Positions 1 through 7,457 of a stretch of DNA of 16,932 nt are shown here, piece by piece. The notes beneath the pieces were generated by a model, which worked only from the letters and a program-made list of their open reading frames with translations, was not told the origin of the DNA and searched no databases. Both the position numbers and the translations under genes were made by a program. Each line of letters starts with the position of its first letter. The stretch's first letter is position 1. This stretch comes from Sedimentisphaerales bacterium (GTDB lineage: Bacteria > Planctomycetota > Phycisphaerae > Sedimentisphaerales > Anaerobacaceae): the NCBI GenBank assembly GCA_016933985.1, contig JAFGTU010000125.1, positions 1 through 16,932 on the forward strand, read 5' to 3'.

Positions 1-17
1 AACACAAAACCAGTTCA

Positions 18-29
18 CCCTAATTAGGG
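18..29. repeat. Perfect 12-bp palindrome (possible operator)
   Basis: CCCTAATTAGGG reads identically on both strands. It lies about 73 bp upstream of the proposed -35 of the oxidoreductase promoter, in AT-rich non-coding DNA. A palindrome of this size suits a dimeric regulator, but there is no second copy in the window to support that role. Confidence 0.3.
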
Positions 30-101
30 ACTCATAAAGCCAGTGTACAAAAGCACTTAGAAAGCGCCAGAAAAAAATTCCACACCCTCAGTTGTATAGG
101 T

Positions 102-130
102 TTGCACACCAAATCGAGACCGGGTACAAT
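102..130 (+). promoter_or_regulatory. Sigma-70-type promoter for the oxidoreductase/ceramidase-like operon
   Basis: TTGCAC (102-107) and TACAAT (125-130) are separated by 17 bp, close to the housekeeping consensus. Transcription would start near 137, giving a leader of about 40 nt. A strong Shine-Dalgarno AGGAGG (163-168) follows, 10 nt before the ATG at 179. Confidence 0.6.
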
Positions 131-178
131 CTTCTCGGTTTTCGGTTATCGCAGCAGCAATAAGGAGGCAAGTGTTCG

Positions 179-1549
179 ATGCAGGAACGACGGTTATTCA
201 ACAGACGGCGATTCTTGTCGCGCGCGGCGAAGGCTGCGGCCGTTTCAGTGTCTTTTCCGCAGATAATTCAGTCGTCGGCTTTGGGGAGATCGGGGTCTGT
301 TGCTCCGAGCAATCGCATCTCTATCGGGTGCATAGGATTGGGGATTCAGGGGACGGGTAATATGCGGGAGTTTCTGAGGCAACCGGATGTTCATATCGGC
401 GCAGTCTGCGACGTTCGGCGGAGTCAATGCGAGAAGGCCAAGCAGATCGTGGATAAGCACTACAGCAATCAGGACTGCCGGATGTATGGCGATTTTCGTG
501 CGATTACCCGCTCGGATGAGGTCGATGCCGTTCTGATTGCGACGCCGGATCACTGGCACGTATTGATGGGGCTTGACGCGGCGCGAAACGGCAAGCACAT
601 GTACTACGAAAAACCGATAGGCTGGAGCTTCGTCGCCGGGCAGATGCTTCGCGATACCGTTAAGCGTTACGGAGTCGTCTTCCAGTTCGGCACGCAGCAG
701 CGCTCCAGCAGGGATTTTCGGTATGCATGCGAGCTTGTGCGCAACGGCAGGATAGGTAAGCTGCACACGATATTGGTCGGCGTCCCGGGCAGCGTCGCTT
801 TTCCCGACCTGCCGGCCGAACCGATTCCAGACGGTCTCGACTACGACATGTGGCTCGGCCCGGCCCCGTGGGCCCCGCACAGCTTCGAGCGATGCAGGCC
901 TTATACCTCGCGCCCCAACGAAGACTGGACGCGAAATTACAGCCTATGGTATCACATATCCGACTACTGCATCGGCTTCATCGGGAACTGGGGAATTCAC
1001 CACATGGATATTGCGCAGTGGGCGGCCGGGACCGAAGAAACCGGGCCGGTCGAGGTCGAGGGCAAAGGCGAGTTTCCAACCGATGGAATCGCCGACTGCG
1101 CAATTACCTGGCAGGTCGAGAATACGTTCGCCAACGGCCTTAAAATCATACACATGGATAATGTTACCAGCAGCAAGCACCCCGACCAGGTTCCCGGCTT
1201 CGGACAGGGCGTCCTTTGTCGAGGCAGCGAGGGATGGGTCTTCGTGAATCGCAGCAAGCTCGATGCGCATCCCAAGAGCCTGCTGGCCTCGACAATTGGG
1301 CCGAACGAAATCCATCTGCACGAGAGCAGCAGCCATCACAGGGACTTCCTCGAAGCCGTCAAGACGGGCCAGCAAACAGCCTGCCCAATCGATGTTGCCG
1401 TGCGGTCCAACAGGATATGCCAGATCGACGATATAGCAATCAGGCTGGGCGGCAAACATCGCTGGGATCCCCAGAAAGAAACATTCATAGGAAATGCCGA
1501 GGCAAACCGCATGTTGACAAAATCCATGCGAAGTCCCTGGCATCTATAA
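179..1549 (+). CDS. Tat-exported Gfo/Idh/MocA family oxidoreductase
   Basis: This is a predicted NAD(P)-dependent sugar or polyol dehydrogenase of the Gfo/Idh/MocA family, 456 aa. The N-terminus carries a twin-arginine signal (NRRRFLSRAAKAAA, residues 8-21), so the protein is probably folded with cofactor in the cytoplasm and then exported. The Rossmann glycine motif GLGIQG is at residues 53-58, the family EKP motif is at 144-146 (usual catalytic lysine), and GIHHMDIAQW at 272-281 matches the conserved histidine/aspartate region of the substrate domain. The C-terminal WDPQKETFIGNAEANRML-like ending is common in planctomycete members. The start at 179 is chosen for its AGGAGG ribosome site. 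A GTG at 172 opens only a short ORF in another frame. The substrate cannot be read from the sequence. The next gene follows 36 nt downstream on the same strand, suggesting an operon. Confidence 0.9.
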   Translation: MQERRLFNRRRFLSRAAKAAAVSVSFPQIIQSSALGRSGSVAPSNRISIGCIGLGIQGTGNMREFLRQPDVHIGAVCDVRRSQCEKAKQIVDKHYSNQDCRMYGDFRAITRSDEVDAVLIATPDHWHVLMGLDAARNGKHMYYEKPIGWSFVAGQMLRDTVKRYGVVFQFGTQQRSSRDFRYACELVRNGRIGKLHTILVGVPGSVAFPDLPAEPIPDGLDYDMWLGPAPWAPHSFERCRPYTSRPNEDWTRNYSLWYHISDYCIGFIGNWGIHHMDIAQWAAGTEETGPVEVEGKGEFPTDGIADCAITWQVENTFANGLKIIHMDNVTSSKHPDQVPGFGQGVLCRGSEGWVFVNRSKLDAHPKSLLASTIGPNEIHLHESSSHHRDFLEAVKTGQQTACPIDVAVRSNRICQIDDIAIRLGGKHRWDPQKETFIGNAEANRMLTKSMRSPWHL

Positions 1550-1585
1550 AACGCATTCCATGAGTATTGAAATAGAGGTAATCAA

Positions 1586-2953
1586 ATGCGGCTATTAAAC
1601 TCGGCCTTGCTTTTCTGCATCATCTTCGCCTGCACTTCAAAGCCGGCGCAGGCAAATCAAGACGCCCAGCCGAACTCCGGGCTTCTTCACGTAGGCTGGG
1701 CGCAGATTGACATCACGCCTCAAAGGCCCGTCGCCCTTGTCGGGCAATTGCAGAAGCGAATCTCGCAGGCCGTCATGGATCCGCTCACCGCTACGGCGCT
1801 GGCTCTCGAGACGCGGAAGCCCAATGGCTCGGTCGAGCAAGCCATTATGGTATCGTGCGATATCATCTATATCAGGAAAGCCGTCTCGGACAGGCTCAAG
1901 GAGGCAGTCAAGCCGCGGATAGAGGATTTCGATTCCGACAAGCTGTTCCTCAACGCGACACACACGCACACGGGCCCAGGCTTTATCGACGGCGCATTCA
2001 AGGGCCTGTACGACGTCAGCAAGGATGAGGGTGTTATGAAGGCATCGGAATACGCCGACTATTTCATCGAGCGCGTCGCCGCCTGCGCAGTCGAGGCGTG
2101 GAAGGCCCGCAAGCCTGCCGCGATGAGTTGGGGACTCGGCCACGCAGTAGTCGGAATGAACCGCCGGGCGACTTATTTCGACGGCACGGCCGCAATGTAC
2201 GGCGCAACCAACATAGATAGCTTTGCCGGCATCGAAGGATACGAAGACCACGCTGTCGAAATGCTGTTCTTCTGGAACCAGGATCGCAAGCCGACAGGAA
2301 TCGTTATTAATATCGCCTGCACCGCGCAGGAGACCGAGAATCTCAATGAGATCTCTGCCGACTTCTGGCATGATGTGCGAGTGGAGCTTCGCAAGAGGAT
2401 TGCGCAGGATATCTTCATCTTCCCGCAGACTGCCGCCGCGGGGAACTTATCGCCGCACTTGTTGTATCGCCGGAAGGCGGAAGAAGCCATGCGCAATCTC
2501 AGGGGCCTGTCGAGACGCCAGGAGATAGCCCGGCGAATCGCCGACGCAGTCGAAGATGTCCTGCCCCTGGTCGCCAAGCACACCGACAGCACAGTGAGAT
2601 TCCAGCACAAGGTGGCCAGGTTGAACATTCCCGAACAACAAGGAATGGAGATGCCCTTCTACAACACCGATCCTGCGGCGCCTATAGAGTTCCATGTTCT
2701 GCGCCTCGAGGATATCGCAATCGCAACCAATCCCTTCGAGCTATATATCGAGTACGGGGTCAGGATTAAGGCCAGAAGCCCTGCTACACTCACTTTCTTA
2801 GTGCAGATTGCATGTGAGCAAATCGGCTACCTGCCCACAATCGAAGCCGTTAAAGGCGGCGGCTACAGTGCGGACAAGTTTATTGTCGGGCCCGAGGGGG
2901 GCCAGGTCCTGGTCAACGAAACCGTCAGGCTGATAAAGGAAATGTGGAATTAG
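1586..2953 (+). CDS. Secreted neutral/alkaline ceramidase-like hydrolase (N-terminal domain type)
   Basis: This 455-aa protein resembles the zinc amidase domain of neutral/alkaline non-lysosomal ceramidases. A hydrophobic leader ends in an AxA signal-peptidase site (A21-Q-A23). ATHTHTGPG at residues 124-132 matches the zinc-binding ATHTHSGPG signature. AGNLSP at 285-290 aligns with the region that carries the catalytic serine in characterised ceramidases. NPFELYIEYG (382-391) and GGGYSA (424-429) resemble the later regions that provide a glutamate and a tyrosine ligand. It is much shorter than full ceramidases (about 650-750 aa) and lacks their C-terminal Ig-like domain, as many planctomycete homologues do. 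Ceramide is therefore not a safe substrate; another amide or ester is possible. A GAGG ribosome site (1575-1578) precedes the ATG. The stop overlaps the stop of the convergent downstream gene by 3-4 bases. It is probably co-transcribed with the oxidoreductase. Confidence 0.82.
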   Translation: MRLLNSALLFCIIFACTSKPAQANQDAQPNSGLLHVGWAQIDITPQRPVALVGQLQKRISQAVMDPLTATALALETRKPNGSVEQAIMVSCDIIYIRKAVSDRLKEAVKPRIEDFDSDKLFLNATHTHTGPGFIDGAFKGLYDVSKDEGVMKASEYADYFIERVAACAVEAWKARKPAAMSWGLGHAVVGMNRRATYFDGTAAMYGATNIDSFAGIEGYEDHAVEMLFFWNQDRKPTGIVINIACTAQETENLNEISADFWHDVRVELRKRIAQDIFIFPQTAAAGNLSPHLLYRRKAEEAMRNLRGLSRRQEIARRIADAVEDVLPLVAKHTDSTVRFQHKVARLNIPEQQGMEMPFYNTDPAAPIEFHVLRLEDIAIATNPFELYIEYGVRIKARSPATLTFLVQIACEQIGYLPTIEAVKGGGYSADKFIVGPEGGQVLVNETVRLIKEMWN

Positions 2954-4968
2954 CGCTGCGGATCGGATGGCTTGGCGTTCCCGTCTATAAGAATTGGGCC
3001 TTGAGGTGTTTTCCAGACGCAACACAGAGGATTTGGCCCGCGGATCCAGTCTTTACTCGCCAATTCAGTATCCGTGGAATAGAGGCGTTGGCCGGTATCC
3101 GTGTGACGGTATTCGTACAGAAGCACCGTCGAGGAGTTCTCGTCCGGCTCATGCGCAGGGGGCAAGGCGTAAAAAAGCGGTCGGGCAGAAGAATCTGAAG
3201 GGCTGAGACTCAGAGAGATTGTGCCGCCGGTCTTGGCTGGGGCCGTTTGGGCATAAACCCCTACCAGCATGTCATTTGCCCTTTCAGGTTCGACGGCGAA
3301 AAACGGTATTGCCTCGACGGAATCCCACTTTCCCGCCTTCTCAACCGCATCACGCAAGAGATATTCGTTCCCATCTTCGTTGTCCCGCAGCTTATAGACC
3401 GCAACGGGCAGCGTAAGACGCGGGTCGTCAAGGTCAAGCCGATACATTATCTGGTTGTAGTCATAGCGGGGCGTGGCAGTCTCCGGCGAGCCGGAAAAGG
3501 TGTGAGAATACGTGCCCTCAAAATAAATGATGCGACCGCCGGCCTGATCAAAATATGGGTGCTGCTTTGGATTGTAGAAAGAGTATTTGTTGTGAGTGGC
3601 GATCTTCCTGGCGTAGGCCCACTGCCCGACGGGCGTATCGGCCTCGGCATACCACACCTCCCCCAACATGGAGCTGTCGCCGAAGTGCTGCACGAAAATC
3701 ATTATCCAGCGCCGATGGTGGGCATTGTAATAGACACTGCCGCCGTGCGGCGTGATTGACTTGCCCGACTTAATATCATAGAGTTGCGTTTTGGCCTTCT
3801 CTCGCTTCAAGGCCCCTATGATCGCCGTCATAGAGCCTGTCCGGCCGCATCCTCCCAGTGCGTCGGCCCTCAGCCATCGGCAGGCGCCGTTAGTCTGCTT
3901 CGGCCGGTCATCCGAGGCCTCCAAAGAAGTCAACACCTCGTAACGATTCGGATCGATTACGTCGTCCCATAATGCCCGAACCCGCATCCTCACGGCCAAG
4001 GGAAACTGCGTCCCGAAGTAATAGTACTTCTCACCCTCGACATCCACGGCGAAGCCGTGTCCGCTGTCAGGATAAGGCAGGAAATCAGGCCTGGACCTCA
4101 CGAGCGGTTCGAATAAATTCGTCTCGTCGTTAAACACGACAAGACCTCGCTCTTTGCAGTCGCCGAGATCCTTCATCCGGGCATACTTGGCGACCATTCG
4201 CTCGGCGCCTTGGTTGGCGCTGACCTTGATTAGCCCGTCCAGCCAGATCATGCCCGGCTCTTTGAATGGGCTGATCGGCCTGCTGAATCCCATCTCGTCC
4301 ACAAAATAATCCAGATCCACCCCCACATTCGGATCGAGCCCTTTCTGCTCAGGCAGATCGGAAAACGCCCCGGCCATTGCAAAATGCCCCAGCGGGTAGG
4401 AAGCTCTTGAAGTATCACCCCAGAGCCAGAACAAACGACCGTGATAGAGGCACGTATAGACCGAATCCTGCCCCAACACCAGCCCATTAAGAACGGGATT
4501 CTTCAGCGGCGCAGAATGCCCGGTCAATAAACTATCGCCATAAATCCCCTGGCCCGTAACTCGATACAGCCTTTCGGCGATGTTGACCCGGTCGATTTTC
4601 AGGACAGCGCTACCGCCGGGCAGAGTTTTCAACTTTGTTCCACGGAAGCCAAAGCCGTCTTTGGGAAATTCATAACCGTGGCTCTCGACAAAGAAAAAAA
4701 CCTCCTGATTCATCAGCCCCGGCTCATAGAATGCAACGATGCCGTTGCTGTCTGTGTAATAGCGTATGTTATTGACGGTCCTCAACTCGACCAGGGGCAC
4801 CCCGCGCCCGGTTGCTGAATCGACAACCTGAATCTTGAAGTACTCGGTCAGTCGGCCTTGATTGAGAGGGTCTTTCCCGCCGGCGCTTAAACCAGCGTTG
4901 CCGGCCAAGAGGACGATGGCGAACAGGGTCGCAATCTTCTTGAGGCAGCGGCTGTGATACCGATTCAT
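2950..4968 (-). CDS. Exported protein of unknown function with N-terminal carboxypeptidase-regulatory-like domain
   Basis: I do not recognise a named family for the whole protein. Using the ATG at 4968 it has 672 aa, starting with a signal peptide (MNRYHSRCLKKIATLFAIVL, likely cleaved around residue 29). Residues about 43-127 read like a carboxypeptidase-regulatory or transthyretin-type beta sandwich (KIQVVDSATGRGVPLVELRT). The large middle part is rich in aromatic beta strands (RLFWLWGDTSRA, GGSVYYNAHHRRW, YYYFGTQFP), suggesting a beta-propeller or glycosidase-like fold; this is inference. The last 58 residues (YEYRHTDTGQRLYSTDTE) resemble the short 'Y+..tG.hfyTtd..E' repeats found in secreted proteins (DUF5648-like). 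The start is fixed by an ATGA overlap with the upstream isomerase stop, implying translational coupling; the in-frame ATG 15 codons upstream lies inside the isomerase gene. It is likely an accessory or catalytic protein of the same sugar pathway. Confidence 0.75.
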   Translation of the reverse strand: MNRYHSRCLKKIATLFAIVLLAGNAGLSAGGKDPLNQGRLTEYFKIQVVDSATGRGVPLVELRTVNNIRYYTDSNGIVAFYEPGLMNQEVFFFVESHGYEFPKDGFGFRGTKLKTLPGGSAVLKIDRVNIAERLYRVTGQGIYGDSLLTGHSAPLKNPVLNGLVLGQDSVYTCLYHGRLFWLWGDTSRASYPLGHFAMAGAFSDLPEQKGLDPNVGVDLDYFVDEMGFSRPISPFKEPGMIWLDGLIKVSANQGAERMVAKYARMKDLGDCKERGLVVFNDETNLFEPLVRSRPDFLPYPDSGHGFAVDVEGEKYYYFGTQFPLAVRMRVRALWDDVIDPNRYEVLTSLEASDDRPKQTNGACRWLRADALGGCGRTGSMTAIIGALKREKAKTQLYDIKSGKSITPHGGSVYYNAHHRRWIMIFVQHFGDSSMLGEVWYAEADTPVGQWAYARKIATHNKYSFYNPKQHPYFDQAGGRIIYFEGTYSHTFSGSPETATPRYDYNQIMYRLDLDDPRLTLPVAVYKLRDNEDGNEYLLRDAVEKAGKWDSVEAIPFFAVEPERANDMLVGVYAQTAPAKTGGTISLSLSPSDSSARPLFYALPPAHEPDENSSTVLLYEYRHTDTGQRLYSTDTELASKDWIRGPNPLCCVWKTPQGPILIDGNAKPSDPQR

Positions 4969-5885
4969 CGGCTCTTTACCGATGCCGCAAAGTCCTCTAC
5001 GAATTTCACACATTGCGCTACATCCTGAACCAACTGATTTGAGAGATGCTCATATTCAATCGTCATCACGCCGCGAAATTTCCATGAATATAATTCTTTC
5101 AACACGGCTGTATAGTTTGCCTTGCCCATGCCGAGAGGAACATCGCGAGCCTCGGGCTTGCCCGACTCAATCACGTCTTTCAAGTGCAGTGCAATGATTC
5201 GCTCCTTTGCCTTCTTCAGGCACTCTATCGGATCAAGCCCCGACCGCACCCAGTGTCCCGTATCGCTGCACGACCCGATCCGCTTGCCCCTCCCTTTACA
5301 GACTTTGAGCACGTTCTCAGGCGCCCAATACTTTGACTCCGGAGATTTGGGGTGGTTGTGTATCGCCAGGTTTATCTTGTATTCATCGCACAGCTCTTCG
5401 AGCTTGTCGAAGACTTCCGCCGGCGGCTCGGCAACAAGAGTCTGCACCCCCATCTCTTTGCCAAAGTCGAATATCTTGCGGAAATCCTCGGTATTCCCCT
5501 CGATAGGGGCGTAGTAGTTGACCATCTTGACGCCGTAATCATCAAGACGTTTCTTCAGCTCTCGACGCACGTCCTGTGAAAGCGATTCGCTGGTCTTCAA
5601 ATCAGGACGACTCTTGTCCAGCGAAAGGAAGTAACACGGCTCCACGTATCGAATGCCCAAAGAGGAGATCACATCAAGGGCCTCGTAGAAGCTCCGGTCG
5701 CGGAAAGTATAAAGCTGGCACGCAATCCGCCACCCGATTCTCTGCGCTTCTGGCGTGCTGAGCCCGGTCCTCTGTCTTCTGCCGGCCTGCCCCGGCGCTG
5801 CGGCGGCAATGCGCCCAAGCCCGATTGCACCCAATAGTGCAGTCTCTGCGATGAAATCCCGGCGATTCAGTCTATCCGATGTCAT
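4965..5885 (-). CDS. Tat-exported sugar phosphate isomerase/epimerase-like TIM-barrel protein
   Basis: This 306-aa protein belongs to the xylose-isomerase-like TIM-barrel superfamily (AP endonuclease 2 fold). A twin-arginine signal is present (LNRRDFIAETALLGA, residues 6-20), followed by an Ala-rich stretch to about residue 31. Likely metal or catalytic residues sit on the barrel strands: E153 (LVAEPP), H176 and H178 (AIHNHP), D208 and H211 (CSDTGHW), H234 (ALHLKD) and E277 (TIEYEH). The set looks intact, so it is probably an active isomerase or epimerase, though the sugar is unknown. The ATG at 5885 is preferred over one 10 codons upstream because AGGAGG (complement of 5893-5898) sits 7 nt before it and the Tat signal starts there. 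It is first in a two-gene operon and overlaps the next gene by ATGA. Export of such enzymes is frequent in planctomycetes. Confidence 0.88.
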   Translation of the reverse strand: MTSDRLNRRDFIAETALLGAIGLGRIAAAAPGQAGRRQRTGLSTPEAQRIGWRIACQLYTFRDRSFYEALDVISSLGIRYVEPCYFLSLDKSRPDLKTSESLSQDVRRELKKRLDDYGVKMVNYYAPIEGNTEDFRKIFDFGKEMGVQTLVAEPPAEVFDKLEELCDEYKINLAIHNHPKSPESKYWAPENVLKVCKGRGKRIGSCSDTGHWVRSGLDPIECLKKAKERIIALHLKDVIESGKPEARDVPLGMGKANYTAVLKELYSWKFRGVMTIEYEHLSNQLVQDVAQCVKFVEDFAASVKSR

Positions 5886-5955
5886 AGTAGTTCCTCCTAT
5901 GTTTCTCCAAGCCAAAAATCAATATGCCCCGACTTTACACACAGTCATTGAGGGC

Positions 5956-5977
5956 GATAATGCTCACGCATATTATC
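5956..5977. promoter_or_regulatory. Inverted repeat overlapping the isomerase -10 box (possible operator)
   Basis: GATAATGC and GCATATTATC form an imperfect palindrome of 22 bp, with arms GATAAT/ATTATC 10 bp apart. Its position over the -10 and start point would suit a repressor. AT-rich promoter DNA can give such matches by chance. Confidence 0.3.
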
Positions 5978-5997
5978 ATTTTTTACAGATTTGTCAA
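5970..5997 (-). promoter_or_regulatory. Promoter of the isomerase operon
   Basis: On the minus strand, a perfect TTGACA -35 (complement of 5992-5997) and TAATAT -10 (complement of 5970-5975) are 16 bp apart. Transcription would start near 5963, with a leader of roughly 78 nt. An inverted repeat (GATAAT at 5956-5961, ATTATC at 5972-5977) overlaps the -10 and could be an operator. Confidence 0.6.
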
Positions 5998-6016
5998 ATC
6001 AAAAGCCGATTATAGT

Positions 6017-6045
6017 TTGCATGGGCTTGGTGGGTCTGTTAGAAT
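6017..6045 (+). promoter_or_regulatory. Promoter of the TPR gene
   Basis: TTGCAT (6017-6022) and TAGAAT (6040-6045) are 17 bp apart. The predicted start point near 6052 lies downstream of the TTG at 5991 that opens the reading frame, which rules that codon out as the real start and favours the ATG at 6129. Confidence 0.5.
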
Positions 6046-6128
6046 GCCGTATCCTTTCCCGCCTCGGCGGGATGGATGGTATTCGAGCAGGATGCTTGAA
6101 AGTGGTTAGTTCAAGGATGATACCGTTA

Positions 6129-7061
6129 ATGCGATGGAATAGCAGGGGTCTAATTCTATTGCTCGCGGGCGTTTTGGCTGTGGCTGAAGCCCGTCCTATT
6201 CTCGCAGAGAATCCCTCGTGCGCGCTGCTCCGGTCAATGGCGAAGGTGCACATGGCCTTTGGGGATTACTCCAAAGCGCAGCCGCTTCTGGAGCAGGCGC
6301 TGGGACTGGCCGAAACTAAGAAAGCGGATGATGCGGAATTGGCTCTGTGTCTTATCGACGCCGCATGGCTCTACAAAAACCTGTACAAATTGGACAAGGC
6401 CGAGGAAATGTGCCTGGCTGGCCTGCAACTGCAGGAGCAGGTCCACGGCAAAGACCATCCTTACGTGACTTACACTCTAAGGATATTAAGCTCCATCTAT
6501 CAAGAGCAGGGTAGGTTTGTCCAGGCCGTCTCCGTTCTCGATCGCGCAACCGCCATAGCAGAGAAACACTCCTTGCCCGGAAGTGCTTCTTTGGCTGCAC
6601 TTGAAGTTGACTTTGGCACGCTTATGAAGGCGATGGGCGACTTTGCCAAAGCCGAGGCTTACTATTCAAGAGCGCTGCCCGTAGTCATTGAGAACTGCGG
6701 CCCCGACCATCTCTACACAGCCCAGGTGCTCGGCAAGATTGCAGGACTATACGCGGCCCAGGGAAAGTATGCCCAGGCCGAGGCCTTGATTACCAGGACA
6801 TTGACCATACAGGAGAAGGTTTACGGTCCGCACAACCGGCTTATGGTTCCGGCCTGGCTGACGATGGCAAGGATACATGTCTCGCAGGCCAGGTATCCGC
6901 AAGCTCAGGAGCTGTGCCAAAAGGCCCTCAGCCTGCTTGAATCGGTCTGTGACGAAGATTACCCCCGTATCGCGGAGGCGAGGAAAATAATGGACCAGGC
7001 GCTTCGCAAGTCGGCAAGGACAACAACCACGCCCGTCGTTGGTGGGACCGAGTCCGACTAG
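6129..7061 (+). CDS. Secreted tetratricopeptide-repeat protein
   Basis: The protein has 310 aa from the ATG at 6129. It starts with a signal peptide (RGLILLLAGVLAVAEARPILA, likely cleaved after A26) and then consists almost entirely of TPR helices of the roughly 42-residue kinesin-light-chain spacing. About six units are visible near residues 32-65, 70-107, 112-148, 154-190, 198-231 and 240-275, with typical motifs such as GDYSKAQPLLEQAL, GDFAKAEAYYSRAL and GKYAQAEALITRTL. TPRs are protein-binding scaffolds, so a periplasmic docking role is likely, with unknown partner. The ATG at 6117 is an alternative start with no spacing for a ribosome site; AAGGA (6113-6117) is 11 nt before 6129. The reading frame continues open after the TAG into an SGNH-hydrolase-like remnant. 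Confidence 0.8.
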   Translation: MRWNSRGLILLLAGVLAVAEARPILAENPSCALLRSMAKVHMAFGDYSKAQPLLEQALGLAETKKADDAELALCLIDAAWLYKNLYKLDKAEEMCLAGLQLQEQVHGKDHPYVTYTLRILSSIYQEQGRFVQAVSVLDRATAIAEKHSLPGSASLAALEVDFGTLMKAMGDFAKAEAYYSRALPVVIENCGPDHLYTAQVLGKIAGLYAAQGKYAQAEALITRTLTIQEKVYGPHNRLMVPAWLTMARIHVSQARYPQAQELCQKALSLLESVCDEDYPRIAEARKIMDQALRKSARTTTTPVVGGTESD

Positions 7062-7310
7062 CGCTTCTCCGCAAAACGGACGTTTGATCCAAAGTCAAAG
7101 GTTTCGCCAACTCAAACTGACCAGATGGAGACGCTGTCGCGCGAAATGAAGACAGCGTTTCTGGATATGGAAGCGGCCTGGGGGCGGTATATACCTGAAT
7201 CGGGCAAGGAGCTTGACTGGTTCAAGCGGGATCCGGTCCACGCCGACGAGCGCGGTGAACAAATCCTCGGCCGAATCCTCGCAGAGTATTTGTCTCCTTC
7301 GCAGCGCGCT
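7062..7310 (+). pseudogene. Remnant of the C-terminal end of an SGNH/GDSL hydrolase
   Basis: In the same frame as the preceding TPR gene, directly after its TAG, the DNA translates without stops to about 7355. The part up to about 7310 ends in DWFKRDPVHADERGEQIL followed by GRILAEYLSP. That closely resembles the last block of SGNH/GDSL hydrolases, where the Asp and His of the catalytic triad lie (DPVHADERG). No GDS nucleophile block or other upstream half is present, and no Shine-Dalgarno precedes the ATG at 7125. After YLSPS the translation turns into low-information sequence. I read it as a decayed gene fragment; a short expressed peptide is possible but unlikely. Confidence 0.5.
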
Positions 7311-7457
7311 GCACAGCCGGCCAACAGGTGCCAAGGAGGTCGGCGCGCCGGTTGACCGGCCATACGTCACACTTATTGCTGAAAGAAATTCGCGGAGCAT
7401 CCGGTTTTTTGCGCTTACTTTGCCGGCGGGATTCAGACTATATAGCAAGGACTGAAC
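7311..7457. other. Non-coding leader upstream of the ECF sigma gene
   Basis: I see no gene here. An AAGGAGGT sequence at 7332-7339 is followed by TTG at 7353, but the frame it opens (about 38 codons) has no recognisable protein character. No convincing promoter with standard spacing was found; TTGACC (7352-7357) with TATTGC (7374-7379) at 16 bp is a weak candidate for the sigma factor transcript. Confidence 0.4.

Noticed and set aside
172..360. GTG-started ORF overlapping the oxidoreductase start
   Set aside because: It is short, out of frame with a clear Tat-signal protein starting at 179, and has no protein-like composition.
245..880. Long minus-strand ORF inside the oxidoreductase gene, and similar antisense frames in other genes
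   Set aside because: These are shadows of high-GC coding frames, with no signals of their own.
5991..6128. N-terminal extension of the TPR protein from TTG 5991
   Set aside because: A promoter (6017-6045) lies inside it and a proper signal peptide starts at 6129.
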